Positions 9,353-18,901 of a DNA stretch of 64,000 nucleotides are shown in pieces; the stretch's first letter is position 1; each line of letters starts with the position of its first letter. The DNA lies in NCBI GenBank assembly GCA_019352035.1, contig JABBNZ010000002.1, forward strand, positions 10,533-74,532, in the 5' to 3' direction. Position numbers and translations under genes: made by a program. Origin of the DNA: Pseudomonadota bacterium. GTDB taxonomy: Bacteria; Pseudomonadota; Gammaproteobacteria; Steroidobacterales; Steroidobacteraceae. The notes beneath the pieces were generated by a model. That model saw only the letters and a program-made list of their open reading frames with translations. It was not told where the DNA came from and did no database searches.

Positions 9353-10231
9353 ATGAACAGATCCGTCCGCTTGCCCTTCTTCGAGCTGCTCGCGCAGGAC
9401 ATAGCAGATGTCGACGTGAAGCTCCTGCACGCGCTGTCGCTCGCAGTTGGCTGGTCATATCGGCCCAAGGATTGGGATCTTCTGCGCCGTGCCGGCAGTG
9501 GCCTTGTCGCTGTCGATGGTATTGGGCGCGTCTTTGGAAGCGCGATGTGGTTTCCCCATGGCGACGACTTCGCCACCATCGGTCTGGTGATCACGACCCC
9601 CCGAATCCAAGCGCAAGGAGGTGGCCGATGGCTCATGGAGCAGATCTTCGAGCAGTGCGGCAATCGCAGTTTGGCCCTCAATGCCACCCGTGCCGCTGAT
9701 CGTCTCTACGCTTCCCTCGGATTCACGAAGGAAGCGGTCGTGTATATGCGTCAGGGCACGGTCCCGCCGACGCTGCCGGCTACGCCGGCTTTGGACGGTG
9801 AACTGATTGCCCTATCGGGTGACGACATTGGACAAATAGCCGATCTGGATATGCGCGCATTTGGATCAGATCGCCGGAAGGTGCTCACCTTGCTCGCCCA
9901 AGATGCCTCAATCTGCGCGTTGAGACGCGGTGGCGAGATCGTCGGCTATTCCTTACGTCGCGAGTTCGGGCGTGGCCAGCTGGTCGGGCCTCTGGTCGCG
10001 CGGAATGATCAGGATGCGATCCATCTGGCAGCGGTGCATTTGAAGAACCTGACCGGGCAGTTCGCCCGCATCGATACGCGCGAAAGGGACGGCATCTTCG
10101 TCGAGTTCCTTCAGCGCAGTGGCCTCGATGTGGCCGATACCGTTACGACCATGTCCAAAGGGCGCCGATTTCTCAACCCGAAGGACCGCGAGCCGCGGGT
10201 CTATGGACTGGCGGGCCACGCATTGAGCTGA
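9353..10231 (+). CDS. Two-domain GNAT-family N-acetyltransferase (paralog 2)
   Basis: WSYRPKDWDLL...GRVFGSAMWFPHGDDFATIGLVITTPRIQAQGGGRWLMEQIFEQCGNRSLALNATRAADRLYASLGF; same architecture as paralogs 1 and 3. Confidence 0.83.
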   Translation: MNRSVRLPFFELLAQDIADVDVKLLHALSLAVGWSYRPKDWDLLRRAGSGLVAVDGIGRVFGSAMWFPHGDDFATIGLVITTPRIQAQGGGRWLMEQIFEQCGNRSLALNATRAADRLYASLGFTKEAVVYMRQGTVPPTLPATPALDGELIALSGDDIGQIADLDMRAFGSDRRKVLTLLAQDASICALRRGGEIVGYSLRREFGRGQLVGPLVARNDQDAIHLAAVHLKNLTGQFARIDTRERDGIFVEFLQRSGLDVADTVTTMSKGRRFLNPKDREPRVYGLAGHALS

Positions 10232-10386
10232 TGCCGGCAACCGTTGCCTTTCCAGGCGCGGCAAATCCGAGGATATTCTGATCAGGCGCAAACTCCGCAC
10301 GATACCGGGCGGACGGCGGACCAGGATACACATTGAGACTCGATAAACCATCGAGTTTGCCCGAGACAGCGTTGAGGAGTAACTCA

Positions 10387-11358
10387 TTGCCGGACGATGC
10401 TCAGCTCCTTCTGCTCGATGCGCAAACCGTGGAGCAGCTCCTAGAGCCCGCGGCGGTGTTTGAGGCCGTCAAACGAGCTTTCGCGCTCCATAGCCTGCGC
10501 GAGGGGCGGGTTTTTCCGGTTGTGCGGGAGCGACTTCACACGGGCGGCGTCTTCGGCATCAAGTCAGGAGATGTGCCGGCCGCGAATCTGCTTGGGTTCA
10601 AGGCGGCGGGCTTCTGGCCAAGCAACCGACAGGCTGGCAAAGAGCCGCATCAGGCGACGATTCTCCTGCTCGACCCCGGCACGGGCAGGCCTCTCTGCCT
10701 GATCGATGGAAACGCCGTAACCACCGCCCGTACCGGAGCGGCAGGCGCGCTGGGTTTGACGCTGCTCGCGCAGCCGACAAGCGCATCCTTATGTATATTC
10801 GGAACGGGTACGCAAGCACGAATCCAGCTCAGCCTCGCCTTGCGCCACATGACCGGAATTGAACAAGTCCGCTACCTGACAGTCGACGGACAACCGGACG
10901 GGACGTTCGAGAGAGCATTTGGACATTTGTGCGCGCTCGCTCACGCCCGGGACGCCGATACAGCCGTAAGCAGCAGTGACATTGTCGTGACTGCGACGCC
11001 CGGCGGCGGACCGCTATTCTCGCTCGAGGCAGTCCGAGCCGGTACGCACTTCAACTGCGTTGGCGCTGATACCAAGGGCAAGCGCGAGCTTCCAGAGGGC
11101 CTGCTGCGCCGATCTCGCCTCTATTGCGACGATCGTGAGCAGTCACGCTCGATCGGCGAAGGCCAATGGGATGCTGAGTCCCCCTCGATCGAGCTCGGCG
11201 ACATTCTGACCGGCAAGGTGAGGCTGGCCCGACAGCCGGGAGAGATCACGGTCTTCGACATGACCGGATTGGCTCTCCAGGATCTGGCGGTGGCGGAAAT
11301 GCTCTGGCAACAGGCCGCGGCCAGGGGCCTGGGAAAGATCGTGCCCTGGCCCTGGTGA
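10387..11358 (+). CDS. Ornithine cyclodeaminase / mu-crystallin family protein
   Basis: DGNAVTTARTGAAGALGLTLLAQ...LCIFGTGTQARIQLSLALRHM; likely TTG start at 10387 preceded by GAGGAG. The ORF track begins at 10333. Confidence 0.85.
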   Translation: MPDDAQLLLLDAQTVEQLLEPAAVFEAVKRAFALHSLREGRVFPVVRERLHTGGVFGIKSGDVPAANLLGFKAAGFWPSNRQAGKEPHQATILLLDPGTGRPLCLIDGNAVTTARTGAAGALGLTLLAQPTSASLCIFGTGTQARIQLSLALRHMTGIEQVRYLTVDGQPDGTFERAFGHLCALAHARDADTAVSSSDIVVTATPGGGPLFSLEAVRAGTHFNCVGADTKGKRELPEGLLRRSRLYCDDREQSRSIGEGQWDAESPSIELGDILTGKVRLARQPGEITVFDMTGLALQDLAVAEMLWQQAAARGLGKIVPWPW

Positions 11359-11430
11359 ATCGTCTCGGCTCCCGTATGCAGGCACCTCGCGCCGTCATTC
11401 CACCGGTCGAGTCCGCAGGGTCCTGATCAA

Positions 11431-12876
11431 TCAGCTCCGAGGGGCGACCTGGCGGATTGCGGCACCGAATCGCCGGACACCCTCGACGATCTCAGGCTCT
11501 GACAGGTGTCCGTACGCCATCAGCATGCGCTCATCCGATCGCTGACCATGCTGGAAGTCGGCGACGCGATCCACGACGATGCCCGCGTGCTCCAATCGCG
11601 CGGCAAGCGCTTTCAGAGGGACCTCAGCGCGGAGTCTGACCACGACGTGCAGACCTGCAGCTTGTCCGGTGACGGACTGGACTTGCGGTATTTCGCTCAA
11701 CGCCTGCAGCATGGTCCCCCGGCGTTGTGCGTAGCTCCTGCGTACGCGCCGCACGTGCTTCTCGAGCTCACCCGAGCTGATCAGCCAGGCAATGATCCGC
11801 TGGGTGATGATGGACACGGAATCGCGTGCCTGCGCGACGAGCGCGGCCATCGCTTCAACCAAATCAGAACGGGTCACCACGAATCCGAGGCGGATCGCCG
11901 GGCTCAATACCTTCGAGAAGGTGCCAACGTAGGCGATGTGGTCGAATCCAGCCAAAGAGCCGAGTGCGGGCAGCGGAGCGGTTCCGTAGCGAAACTCCCC
12001 GTCATAGTCGTTTTCGATGATCAGAGTTCCGTTTTGTCGAGCCCACTGGATCAAGGAGTTGCGGCGCGCGGAGCTCAGCCGTCCGCCCAAGGGATACTGG
12101 TGGGACGTCGTGACGTGTATGAGCCTTATTTTACGCGTCGCGGCTTTCAGATAGTCGGTGTCGATTCCCTCGTCATCGACGGGAACAGCCATGAGGCGGG
12201 CGCCAAGGCGCTCGAAAATGCTTGCCGCACGCGGGTAACCGGGTTCCTCCGCGGCGGCGTTGTCCCCCTGACGCAGACACGCTTCTGCGATTCTCTCGAT
12301 GGCTCGCCCTGAGCCCGCTGTAATCATCACTTGATCCGGGTCGACCCGCATCGAGCGGGTACGACCCAGGTACATGGCGATCTGTGCCCGCAACCCGGCG
12401 TCGCCGCGGGGATCACCGTAGTCGCTGCCGGGCAAGTGTCGCCCCGCTTCGCGGCACGCGCGTCGCCATACCCTGATGGGCAATGGGCTCGGATCTGCAG
12501 AGCCCATTCGAAAATCGATCCCATCGGCCGGGCGGCGCGCCTCGGAACTCCGGCCTCGCGGCTTTGACCTTGCAGCGCGTGGAGCAGACTGCCGAGCAAG
12601 GTTGCATACGATGCTGCCCCTGCGGCCCCGAGTCTCTATCAAGCCCAGGCTCAGCAGCCGTTCAAAAGCCGCTACGACCGTATTGCGATTGAGGCCCAAG
12701 GCCAGCGCCAGCTCACGGCTGGGCGGGAGCTTAATGCCCGCGCTCAGTGCGCGCGAATCGATGAGCGCTTGCAGCTGATTTGCCAGCTGCAGATATCGAG
12801 GGGTGCCCGCATCGCCACTTACGACGATGGGCAAATCCGCGGCGTCGATCTCCTTTGGTTGCTCGCTTTTGGTCAT
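11431..12876 (-). CDS. MocR-like (GntR HTH + aminotransferase domain) PLP-dependent regulator
   Basis: N-terminal wHTH (KLPPSRELALALGLNRNTVVAAFERLLSLGLIETRGRRGSIV) followed by a class I aminotransferase-like domain (GTFSKVLSPAIRLGFVV). Confidence 0.93.
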   Translation of the reverse strand: MTKSEQPKEIDAADLPIVVSGDAGTPRYLQLANQLQALIDSRALSAGIKLPPSRELALALGLNRNTVVAAFERLLSLGLIETRGRRGSIVCNLARQSAPRAARSKPRGRSSEARRPADGIDFRMGSADPSPLPIRVWRRACREAGRHLPGSDYGDPRGDAGLRAQIAMYLGRTRSMRVDPDQVMITAGSGRAIERIAEACLRQGDNAAAEEPGYPRAASIFERLGARLMAVPVDDEGIDTDYLKAATRKIRLIHVTTSHQYPLGGRLSSARRNSLIQWARQNGTLIIENDYDGEFRYGTAPLPALGSLAGFDHIAYVGTFSKVLSPAIRLGFVVTRSDLVEAMAALVAQARDSVSIITQRIIAWLISSGELEKHVRRVRRSYAQRRGTMLQALSEIPQVQSVTGQAAGLHVVVRLRAEVPLKALAARLEHAGIVVDRVADFQHGQRSDERMLMAYGHLSEPEIVEGVRRFGAAIRQVAPRS

Positions 12877-12941
12877 TTATGGACCTTATACGAGCAACCA
12901 CAACTATGTACAGTGCCGACTGGCCCACTGCTAGCCGCCCC

Positions 12942-14090
12942 GTGAAAATCGCCATCGTGACCGATGACCTGACGAGCGCCACCGACGGCGCGGCCGGCTT
13001 CGCGGAGCGAGCCTGGTCCGCGCGGGTGGTCCGTGGCACTTCCCTCAGCGCAAGCGCGAACACTGCCGACCTCGTCTCCGTCGATGTGGCAAGCCGCACT
13101 CGTACTCGCCAGCAAGCGATTTCTCGGGTGGACGCCGCGGGCATGGCCGTCGCGCATGCCGCTCTGGTGATCAAGCAATTCGATTCGACACTGCGCGGAC
13201 ATGTTGCTGCCGAAACACTTGCGCTGCTCCGAGCAACGAAAAGACGCCGCGCCATCGTGGCGCCGGCATTTCCGGCGGCGGGCCGAACGACGATCGGCGC
13301 GCGTCAGTTCGTGGATGGCATTCCGGTCCACGAGTCCGCTTATGCGGCTGATCCCCTCAACCCGGTGCGATCCAACGACATCAGGGCGCTGTTCGAACAG
13401 GAAGGCGTCGAGGTTGCCCGAAGTGAGGCGGATCGTGGCTGCGTGTTCATCCTCGACGGACAAACCGAAGCCGATCTGACCGCGATCGCCTCCCGGTACA
13501 TCGGACGCTCCGATCTGGTTCTTGCGGGATCGACAGGACTGATGCGGGCTCTTGCCCGCGTCAGCGAGCAAGGGTCTCATCGCGGCAGTACAGTGCCGCC
13601 TAGCCGCCGAGTGCTGATCGTCGTCGGCAGCATGAACGTTCGATCCCGCGAACAGCTCGCTGCGCTGCAGCCCACGGCGACACCGATATTTACGATCACG
13701 GCGGACACCGAGCTCGCATCAATGGCCGATGCCATTGGCAAGCAGTTTCGTTCGGGGGATGTCGTCGCCATCACCACATCCGCCGCGCCGGCGGACCCAC
13801 GACAGGTCGCGCAGCGATTGAGCCACGTCGTCGCTCACGTGATCGAAAAGGCGTTTGTCGACGCGCTCGTCGTCACGGGCGGTGACACTCTGGCGGAGAT
13901 TCTCGACCGTCTCGCCAGCGATTCCCTCCGTGTCTGCCGGGAGATCGAGCCCGGAATTCCTCTCTGCGTTCTCGATCAGCCCCGCGCGATCACGCTGATC
14001 ACCAAGGCGGGCGGCTTCGGCTCCGCAGATATTTTCCTCAAGGCACTGCATACGCTCCGAGGCGTGCAGGGGAAGGAGCTCGCGTCATGA
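12942..14090 (+). CDS. Four-carbon acid sugar kinase family (DUF1537), D-threonate/D-erythronate kinase-like
   Basis: VKIAIVTDDLTSATDGAAGFAERAW start motif and ALVVTGGDTLAEIL...GGFGSADIFLKAL C-terminal motif; GTG start at 12942 inferred (ATG at 12906 is an alternative). Confidence 0.85.
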   Translation: MKIAIVTDDLTSATDGAAGFAERAWSARVVRGTSLSASANTADLVSVDVASRTRTRQQAISRVDAAGMAVAHAALVIKQFDSTLRGHVAAETLALLRATKRRRAIVAPAFPAAGRTTIGARQFVDGIPVHESAYAADPLNPVRSNDIRALFEQEGVEVARSEADRGCVFILDGQTEADLTAIASRYIGRSDLVLAGSTGLMRALARVSEQGSHRGSTVPPSRRVLIVVGSMNVRSREQLAALQPTATPIFTITADTELASMADAIGKQFRSGDVVAITTSAAPADPRQVAQRLSHVVAHVIEKAFVDALVVTGGDTLAEILDRLASDSLRVCREIEPGIPLCVLDQPRAITLITKAGGFGSADIFLKALHTLRGVQGKELAS

Positions 14091-15091
14091 CCCTGCCGCT
14101 GGTCGCCATTACCATGGGCGATCCCGCCGGAATCGGTCCGGAGATCGTCGCGAAAGTGGCAGCGCAGCCGCAATTCCACCGCGATCACCGTGCGTTTGCC
14201 GTCGGCGATCCCGAACGCCTCGCCGCGGCAGCCCGGATGAACAATCTCCCGCTGCGCATCGAGCCACTCGTCGAGCTGGGGGATTTCTGGCCGCAGCCCG
14301 GCGTACTGCACGTACTTTCGGGGCCAAAGCTGCCCCCTGGTCTGCCTTACGGCCGCGTCGATCCGCGGGCCGGTCGCGCGGCCTTCGCCTATGTGCAGAG
14401 TGCGATCGCTTTGGCAAATTCGGGGCAGATCCATGCGATCTGTACCGCACCGATAAACAAAGAGGCGCTCGCATCCGCCGGCGTCGCGTATCCCGGCCAC
14501 ACCGAAATGCTCGCAGAGCTGTCCGGTTCGAGCGAAGTGGCCATGATGCTCGTCTCGTCGGAGCTGCGGGTGGTGCTCGTGACCATCCACTGCTCGCTGC
14601 GTGAGGCCATCGAGCAGTTGTCGATCGACGCGGAGCTGCGCGTGATTCGCCTGGCTCATAAGGCGTTGCGCACGATGGGATTTCCCAACCCTCGCATGGC
14701 CATCGCGGGATTGAACCCGCACGCGAGCGAGGGTGGACTGTTCGGGCGTGAGGACATCGACATAGTCGCTCCTGCCGTGCGGACAGCGCGCGCCGAAGGT
14801 ATCGACATCACCGGCCCGCATCCGGCAGATACCATCTTCATGCTCGCGCGGCGTGGGGCTTACGACATCGTCGTCGCCCAGTACCATGATCAAGGCCTGA
14901 TACCCATCAAATTCATGGGAGTGGAACACGGCGTCAACGTGACGATCGGTCTCCCATTCATCCGGACGAGCCCGGATCACGGCACCGCGTTCGACATCGC
15001 CGGCAGCGGGGTGGCCGATGCGAGCAGTCTCCAGCTCGCCCTCGATACAGCGCGTGACCTGTCCCGGGTCGCGGCGAAAGGATATGAATGA
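14087..15091 (+). CDS. PdxA family 4-hydroxythreonine-4-phosphate / D-threonate-4-phosphate dehydrogenase
   Basis: LPLVAITMGDPAGIGPEIVAKV; AQYHDQGLIPIKFMGVEHGVNVTIGLPFIRTSPDHGTAFDIAG. ATGA overlap with the upstream kinase favours a PdxA2-type catabolic role. Confidence 0.92.
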   Translation: MTLPLVAITMGDPAGIGPEIVAKVAAQPQFHRDHRAFAVGDPERLAAAARMNNLPLRIEPLVELGDFWPQPGVLHVLSGPKLPPGLPYGRVDPRAGRAAFAYVQSAIALANSGQIHAICTAPINKEALASAGVAYPGHTEMLAELSGSSEVAMMLVSSELRVVLVTIHCSLREAIEQLSIDAELRVIRLAHKALRTMGFPNPRMAIAGLNPHASEGGLFGREDIDIVAPAVRTARAEGIDITGPHPADTIFMLARRGAYDIVVAQYHDQGLIPIKFMGVEHGVNVTIGLPFIRTSPDHGTAFDIAGSGVADASSLQLALDTARDLSRVAAKGYE

Positions 15092-15759
15092 CCCACTTCA
15101 TTCTGATGTTGACGAAAGATGACCGCACTGTGTCCAAGGCCGCGGCGATCTATGAAGAAGTGCGGGACACCAAGGTAAGTCACGTGGGCTTCAAGGACAT
15201 CGGCCTGCCGCTTGATGAAATGAAAGAACTTGCCGCGCGGATACGCGCCGACGGTCGCCGCATGATGCTGGAGGTGGTCAGTACGAGCCGGGAGGCCGAG
15301 CTGCGCTCGATACGCGCGGCCATCGAGATCGGAGTCGATTACCTGCTCGGTGGTCGTCACGCCTCGGATGCCCTGCCGCTTCTGGCTGGGACGTCCATTC
15401 GTTACTTTCCGTTTTGCGGCAATACCGTCGGACACCCCACCTGCCTCGAAGGCACAATCGACGAAATCGTGGCTGACGCTCGCCGGCTCGCTGCATTGCC
15501 GGGAATTGACGGCCTGGATCTCCTCAGCTACCGGTTTGCGGGAAACGCAGAGGAACTGACACGGCGAGTCGTGGATGCCGTGCAGACGCCCGTGATCGCC
15601 GCCGGAAGCATCGATCGCCCGGAACGCGTGCGCGCCGTCTGCGATGCAGGCGTATGGGGCTTTACTGTCGGCAGTGCGCTCTTCGAAGGCAAATTCGCAA
15701 CTGACTTCTTCAAGCAGCAGGTTCGCTCGCTCGTGCGCTTCGAGGGGGCTTCCCAGTAA
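15088..15759 (+). CDS. Uncharacterised TIM-barrel protein (HisA/NanE-like fold) coupled to PdxA
   Basis: PVIAAGSIDRPERVRAVCDAGVWGFTVGSALFEGKF phosphate-binding-like end of a beta/alpha barrel; ATGA overlap with pdxA. Confidence 0.65.
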   Translation: MTHFILMLTKDDRTVSKAAAIYEEVRDTKVSHVGFKDIGLPLDEMKELAARIRADGRRMMLEVVSTSREAELRSIRAAIEIGVDYLLGGRHASDALPLLAGTSIRYFPFCGNTVGHPTCLEGTIDEIVADARRLAALPGIDGLDLLSYRFAGNAEELTRRVVDAVQTPVIAAGSIDRPERVRAVCDAGVWGFTVGSALFEGKFATDFFKQQVRSLVRFEGASQ

Positions 15760-15767
15760 CGGCACGC

Positions 15768-16910
15768 CTAAGAACGCGAGTGGGCACCTGTGGCGAGGCG
15801 CGCACCGAGGTCCTCCATCATCCTCTGGCACGCCGTCAGCTCGCTGATCTCGACGCATTCGTTCGGACGATGGGCATGTGCGATGTCGCCGGGACCGCAG
15901 ATGATCGCATCGATGCCCGCCTGCTGATATAGGCCGGCCTCCGTGCCGTAGCTTACCGCTCGCAGCGGCTCCCGCCCCGTCAGCTCGAGCAGAAGGGCGT
16001 TCAATCCACTCTCCTGGGCAAGCGAAAGCCCAGGATAGGTGCTCAACTCGCGCCATCCGACTTCGAACCCGCTCTCGCGAAGGGCGGCCAACTGGGCCTT
16101 CAGCGGCTCCAGCAGGGCTGACGGGGAGAGTCCCGGGATCGCGCGGAGCTCGATGTCAGCGATGCAACGGTCGGGAATGATGTTCACCGCCTGACCGCCC
16201 CCAATTACGCCAACCTGCAGCGAAGAATACGGAGGCGCGAAGTCATGGTCGAGAGGGCCGTTTGTGAGGGACTGGGCGTAAGCCGCTACATGCATGACCA
16301 CCCCTGCCATGGCGTGAATGGCATTGAGTCCCAGATCCGGGCGCGAGGAGTGTCCGGATCGCCCGATCACCTCGAGGCGCACGGCTGCCTTGCCCTTGTG
16401 TGCCCGCACCGCGCGCATCCCGCTCGGCTCACCGATGATGGCGCCGAGCGGCCGCTCGCAGAGACTCGGCAGCACCTCGAGCAGATGCGGCACGCCGCGC
16501 GCACCTGCCTCCTCGTCGTAGGAGAACGCAAGGTGGATGGGCCGCTTGAGGCTCATGGCTGCGAATTTGGGTAACGCGGCCAACGCGCAGGCGAGAAAGC
16601 CCTTCATGTCGGCTGTGCCCCGACCGTAGAGCTTGCTGCCCTCGCGGCGCAGCGCGAAAGGATCGGACCGCCACTCCTGCTCTGCGGCGGGTACCACATC
16701 CATATGGCCGGACAGTACGTATCCGCGGCCTGCGCGGGGTCCGATCGTCGCGAACAGATTGGACCGGTCGCCCTCGGGTCCCGGATGAACGGTGACCTCG
16801 GCTCCCGCCGCCTGGCAGTACTCGCGTATCCATTCGACCATCGCGCCGTTCGGTGTACCGACGACCGTGGGGAACGAGATGAGCTTAGCCAGAATGTCTG
16901 CGAGAGTCAT
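15768..16910 (-). CDS. M20 family metallopeptidase, acetylornithine deacetylase-like
   Basis: GYVLSGHMDVVPA, LYGRGTADMKGFLACALAAL, YDEEAGARGVPHLL metal-site motifs; GTEAGLYQQAGIDAIICGPG. Confidence 0.9.
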   Translation of the reverse strand: MTLADILAKLISFPTVVGTPNGAMVEWIREYCQAAGAEVTVHPGPEGDRSNLFATIGPRAGRGYVLSGHMDVVPAAEQEWRSDPFALRREGSKLYGRGTADMKGFLACALAALPKFAAMSLKRPIHLAFSYDEEAGARGVPHLLEVLPSLCERPLGAIIGEPSGMRAVRAHKGKAAVRLEVIGRSGHSSRPDLGLNAIHAMAGVVMHVAAYAQSLTNGPLDHDFAPPYSSLQVGVIGGGQAVNIIPDRCIADIELRAIPGLSPSALLEPLKAQLAALRESGFEVGWRELSTYPGLSLAQESGLNALLLELTGREPLRAVSYGTEAGLYQQAGIDAIICGPGDIAHAHRPNECVEISELTACQRMMEDLGARLATGAHSRS

Positions 16911-16990
16911 GGGCGCCCTTTCACGCTGCCTTCACCGTAATCATGGATCCACTCGTGCCGGTCCGAAGGATTCGGCTCGGTTGGTAACGC

Positions 16991-18901
16991 TCATCGACGG
17001 TTCGCCGGCTGATGACAGAGGATCTGCGCACCCTGTTGCGTGCGATTGAGGGGCGGCGGCTGCTGGTCGCATCTGCCCTCAATCCGCACGGGACAGCGGG
17101 GCAGAAAGCGGCACAGGTCCTTCGAAGAGGCGGTTGCCGGCATTGCGGGTCCCGGGCTTGCGCTCGCGACACCCTCGAGCCAGTCGCTGCGCAACTCCGG
17201 GACGCTCGAAACGAGAAGCCTCGTGTAAGGATGGCAATTCGCAGCGTCGAGGCGTTGCAGCGGACCGGTCTCGACCGTCTGGCCGGCGTAAAGCACGGCT
17301 ACCTCGTCACAAATCGCACGTACCGCCCCGACGTCGTGGGTGATCAGGACATAAGAGAGACCCAATTCACGACGCAGCTCCGCCAGCAGGTCGAGGATGG
17401 CGGCCCCGACGACGGCATCCAGCGCGGAGGTCACTTCGTCGCAGAGGATGAGGTCCGGCTGCGCGGCCAAGGCCCTGGCGAGATTGACCCGCTGCTTCTG
17501 ACCGCCGGAGAGCTCGGGAGGCCGGCGTGCGGCAATTGAGCGGTCAAGGTGCACCACATCGAGCAGATGCGCGATGCGCTCATCGCGAGCGGCACCCCGC
17601 AGGCCAAAGTAGAGCTTCAAAGGCCGGCCAAGGATGTGTGCAACGGTGTGCGCGGGATTCAATGCGGCATCCGCGTGCTGAAAGACGATCTGAATGCGCC
17701 GGAGCTGCTCGCGCGAGCGCCTCTCCATGCGCGGCTCGAGCAGCTCGCCCTGGAGCCGGATGGTGCCGCGCGCCGGCGCCATGATGCCGGCCAGCACGCG
17801 TGCCAGGGTGGATTTTCCAGAGCCGGACTCGCCGATCACCCCGAGCGCGGCACCGCGCCTCACCGCAAGCGAGATGTCCAGGAGTGCCAGGCTGCTGGGC
17901 AGACCCTGGTCATTCGCCTTTCCATAACCCGCGGTCAATCCTTCCACCGCGAGCAACAACTGCCTTCGGTTGTCCTCGCCGGGCGGCCGGGAACTTGCGC
18001 CGCTCGTGGCGACGACAGGCTCCTGCGCAACGCTCTGGGCGACCCGTCTCGCAACCGCGCTGAGCAGTGTCCGCGTGTAGGCGTCTCTCGGCGCACCGAG
18101 TACCTGCATCGTCGGCCCTGACTCCCGCACCTGCCCGGAATTGAGTACCACGACGCGATCGGCAATTTGCGCGACGACCGCCAGGTCATGCGCCACGTAG
18201 AGGGCCGTGGCGCGCCGCTCGCCGATCACCCGTTTGAATGCCCGCAGCACTTCGATCTGGGTCGTGACATCGAGCGCCGTGGTCGGCTCATCGAGGATGA
18301 CGAGCTCGGGATCCGACATCAGTGCCATGGCCGCCAGCAATCGCTGCAGCTGTCCGCCGGAGAGCTGATGCGGATAGCGCGCGCCGATGTGCTGCGGGTC
18401 GGGAAGCGCGAGCGAACGGAACAGGGTCACTGCCTTCTCCCGCGCCGCGGAGCCTGTCATCAGTCGGCGAATCATCGTGGTCTCGATGACCTGGTCCATG
18501 ATGCGCCGGGCGGGATTGAATGCCGCGGCGGCGCTCTGAGCGATGTAGGCGACACGCCGCCTGCGGTGCTCGAGAATCTCGCGGGGTCGGAGCGAGAGCA
18601 CATCAGTGCCGCAGACCTCGATCGAGCCGCCCGAGATCCGGCAGCCGGCACGGGTATGCCCCATGAGCGACAGCGCCACCGTGGTCTTGCCCGAGCCGGA
18701 CTCGCCGATCAGGGCCAGGACCTCCCCGCGGGCGATCGCGAAGCTCACGTCGTTCACGAGCACGCTCGGTGTGCCGGGGCTGCCCGCGACGACCCGCAGG
18801 TTTTTGACGAGGACCTGGGGGTGATTGTCCGCCGAGCTTTCGGCCGCAGCCCCTGCGCCATTGCGGGCCGCCTGTGCACGCCGGCCAGAGTGAAGACTCA
18901 T
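16991..18901 (-). CDS. Dipeptide/oligopeptide ABC transporter, fused double ATP-binding protein (DppD-DppF type)
   Basis: Two Walker A motifs (GESGSGKTTVALSLMG; GESGSGKSTLARVLAG), two ABC signatures (LSGGQLQRLLAAMAL; LSGGQKQRVNLARAL) and a C-terminal Cys-rich oligopeptide segment (CRFLPRCPVRIEGRCDQQPP). Confidence 0.95.
   Translation of the reverse strand: MSLHSGRRAQAARNGAGAAAESSADNHPQVLVKNLRVVAGSPGTPSVLVNDVSFAIARGEVLALIGESGSGKTTVALSLMGHTRAGCRISGGSIEVCGTDVLSLRPREILEHRRRRVAYIAQSAAAAFNPARRIMDQVIETTMIRRLMTGSAAREKAVTLFRSLALPDPQHIGARYPHQLSGGQLQRLLAAMALMSDPELVILDEPTTALDVTTQIEVLRAFKRVIGERRATALYVAHDLAVVAQIADRVVVLNSGQVRESGPTMQVLGAPRDAYTRTLLSAVARRVAQSVAQEPVVATSGASSRPPGEDNRRQLLLAVEGLTAGYGKANDQGLPSSLALLDISLAVRRGAALGVIGESGSGKSTLARVLAGIMAPARGTIRLQGELLEPRMERRSREQLRRIQIVFQHADAALNPAHTVAHILGRPLKLYFGLRGAARDERIAHLLDVVHLDRSIAARRPPELSGGQKQRVNLARALAAQPDLILCDEVTSALDAVVGAAILDLLAELRRELGLSYVLITHDVGAVRAICDEVAVLYAGQTVETGPLQRLDAANCHPYTRLLVSSVPELRSDWLEGVASASPGPAMPATASSKDLCRFLPRCPVRIEGRCDQQPPPLNRTQQGAQILCHQPANRR

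Noticed and set aside
11506-12312. Plus-strand ORF of 268 aa opposite the MocR gene
   Set aside because: Antisense to a clear MocR coding frame; low-complexity composition.
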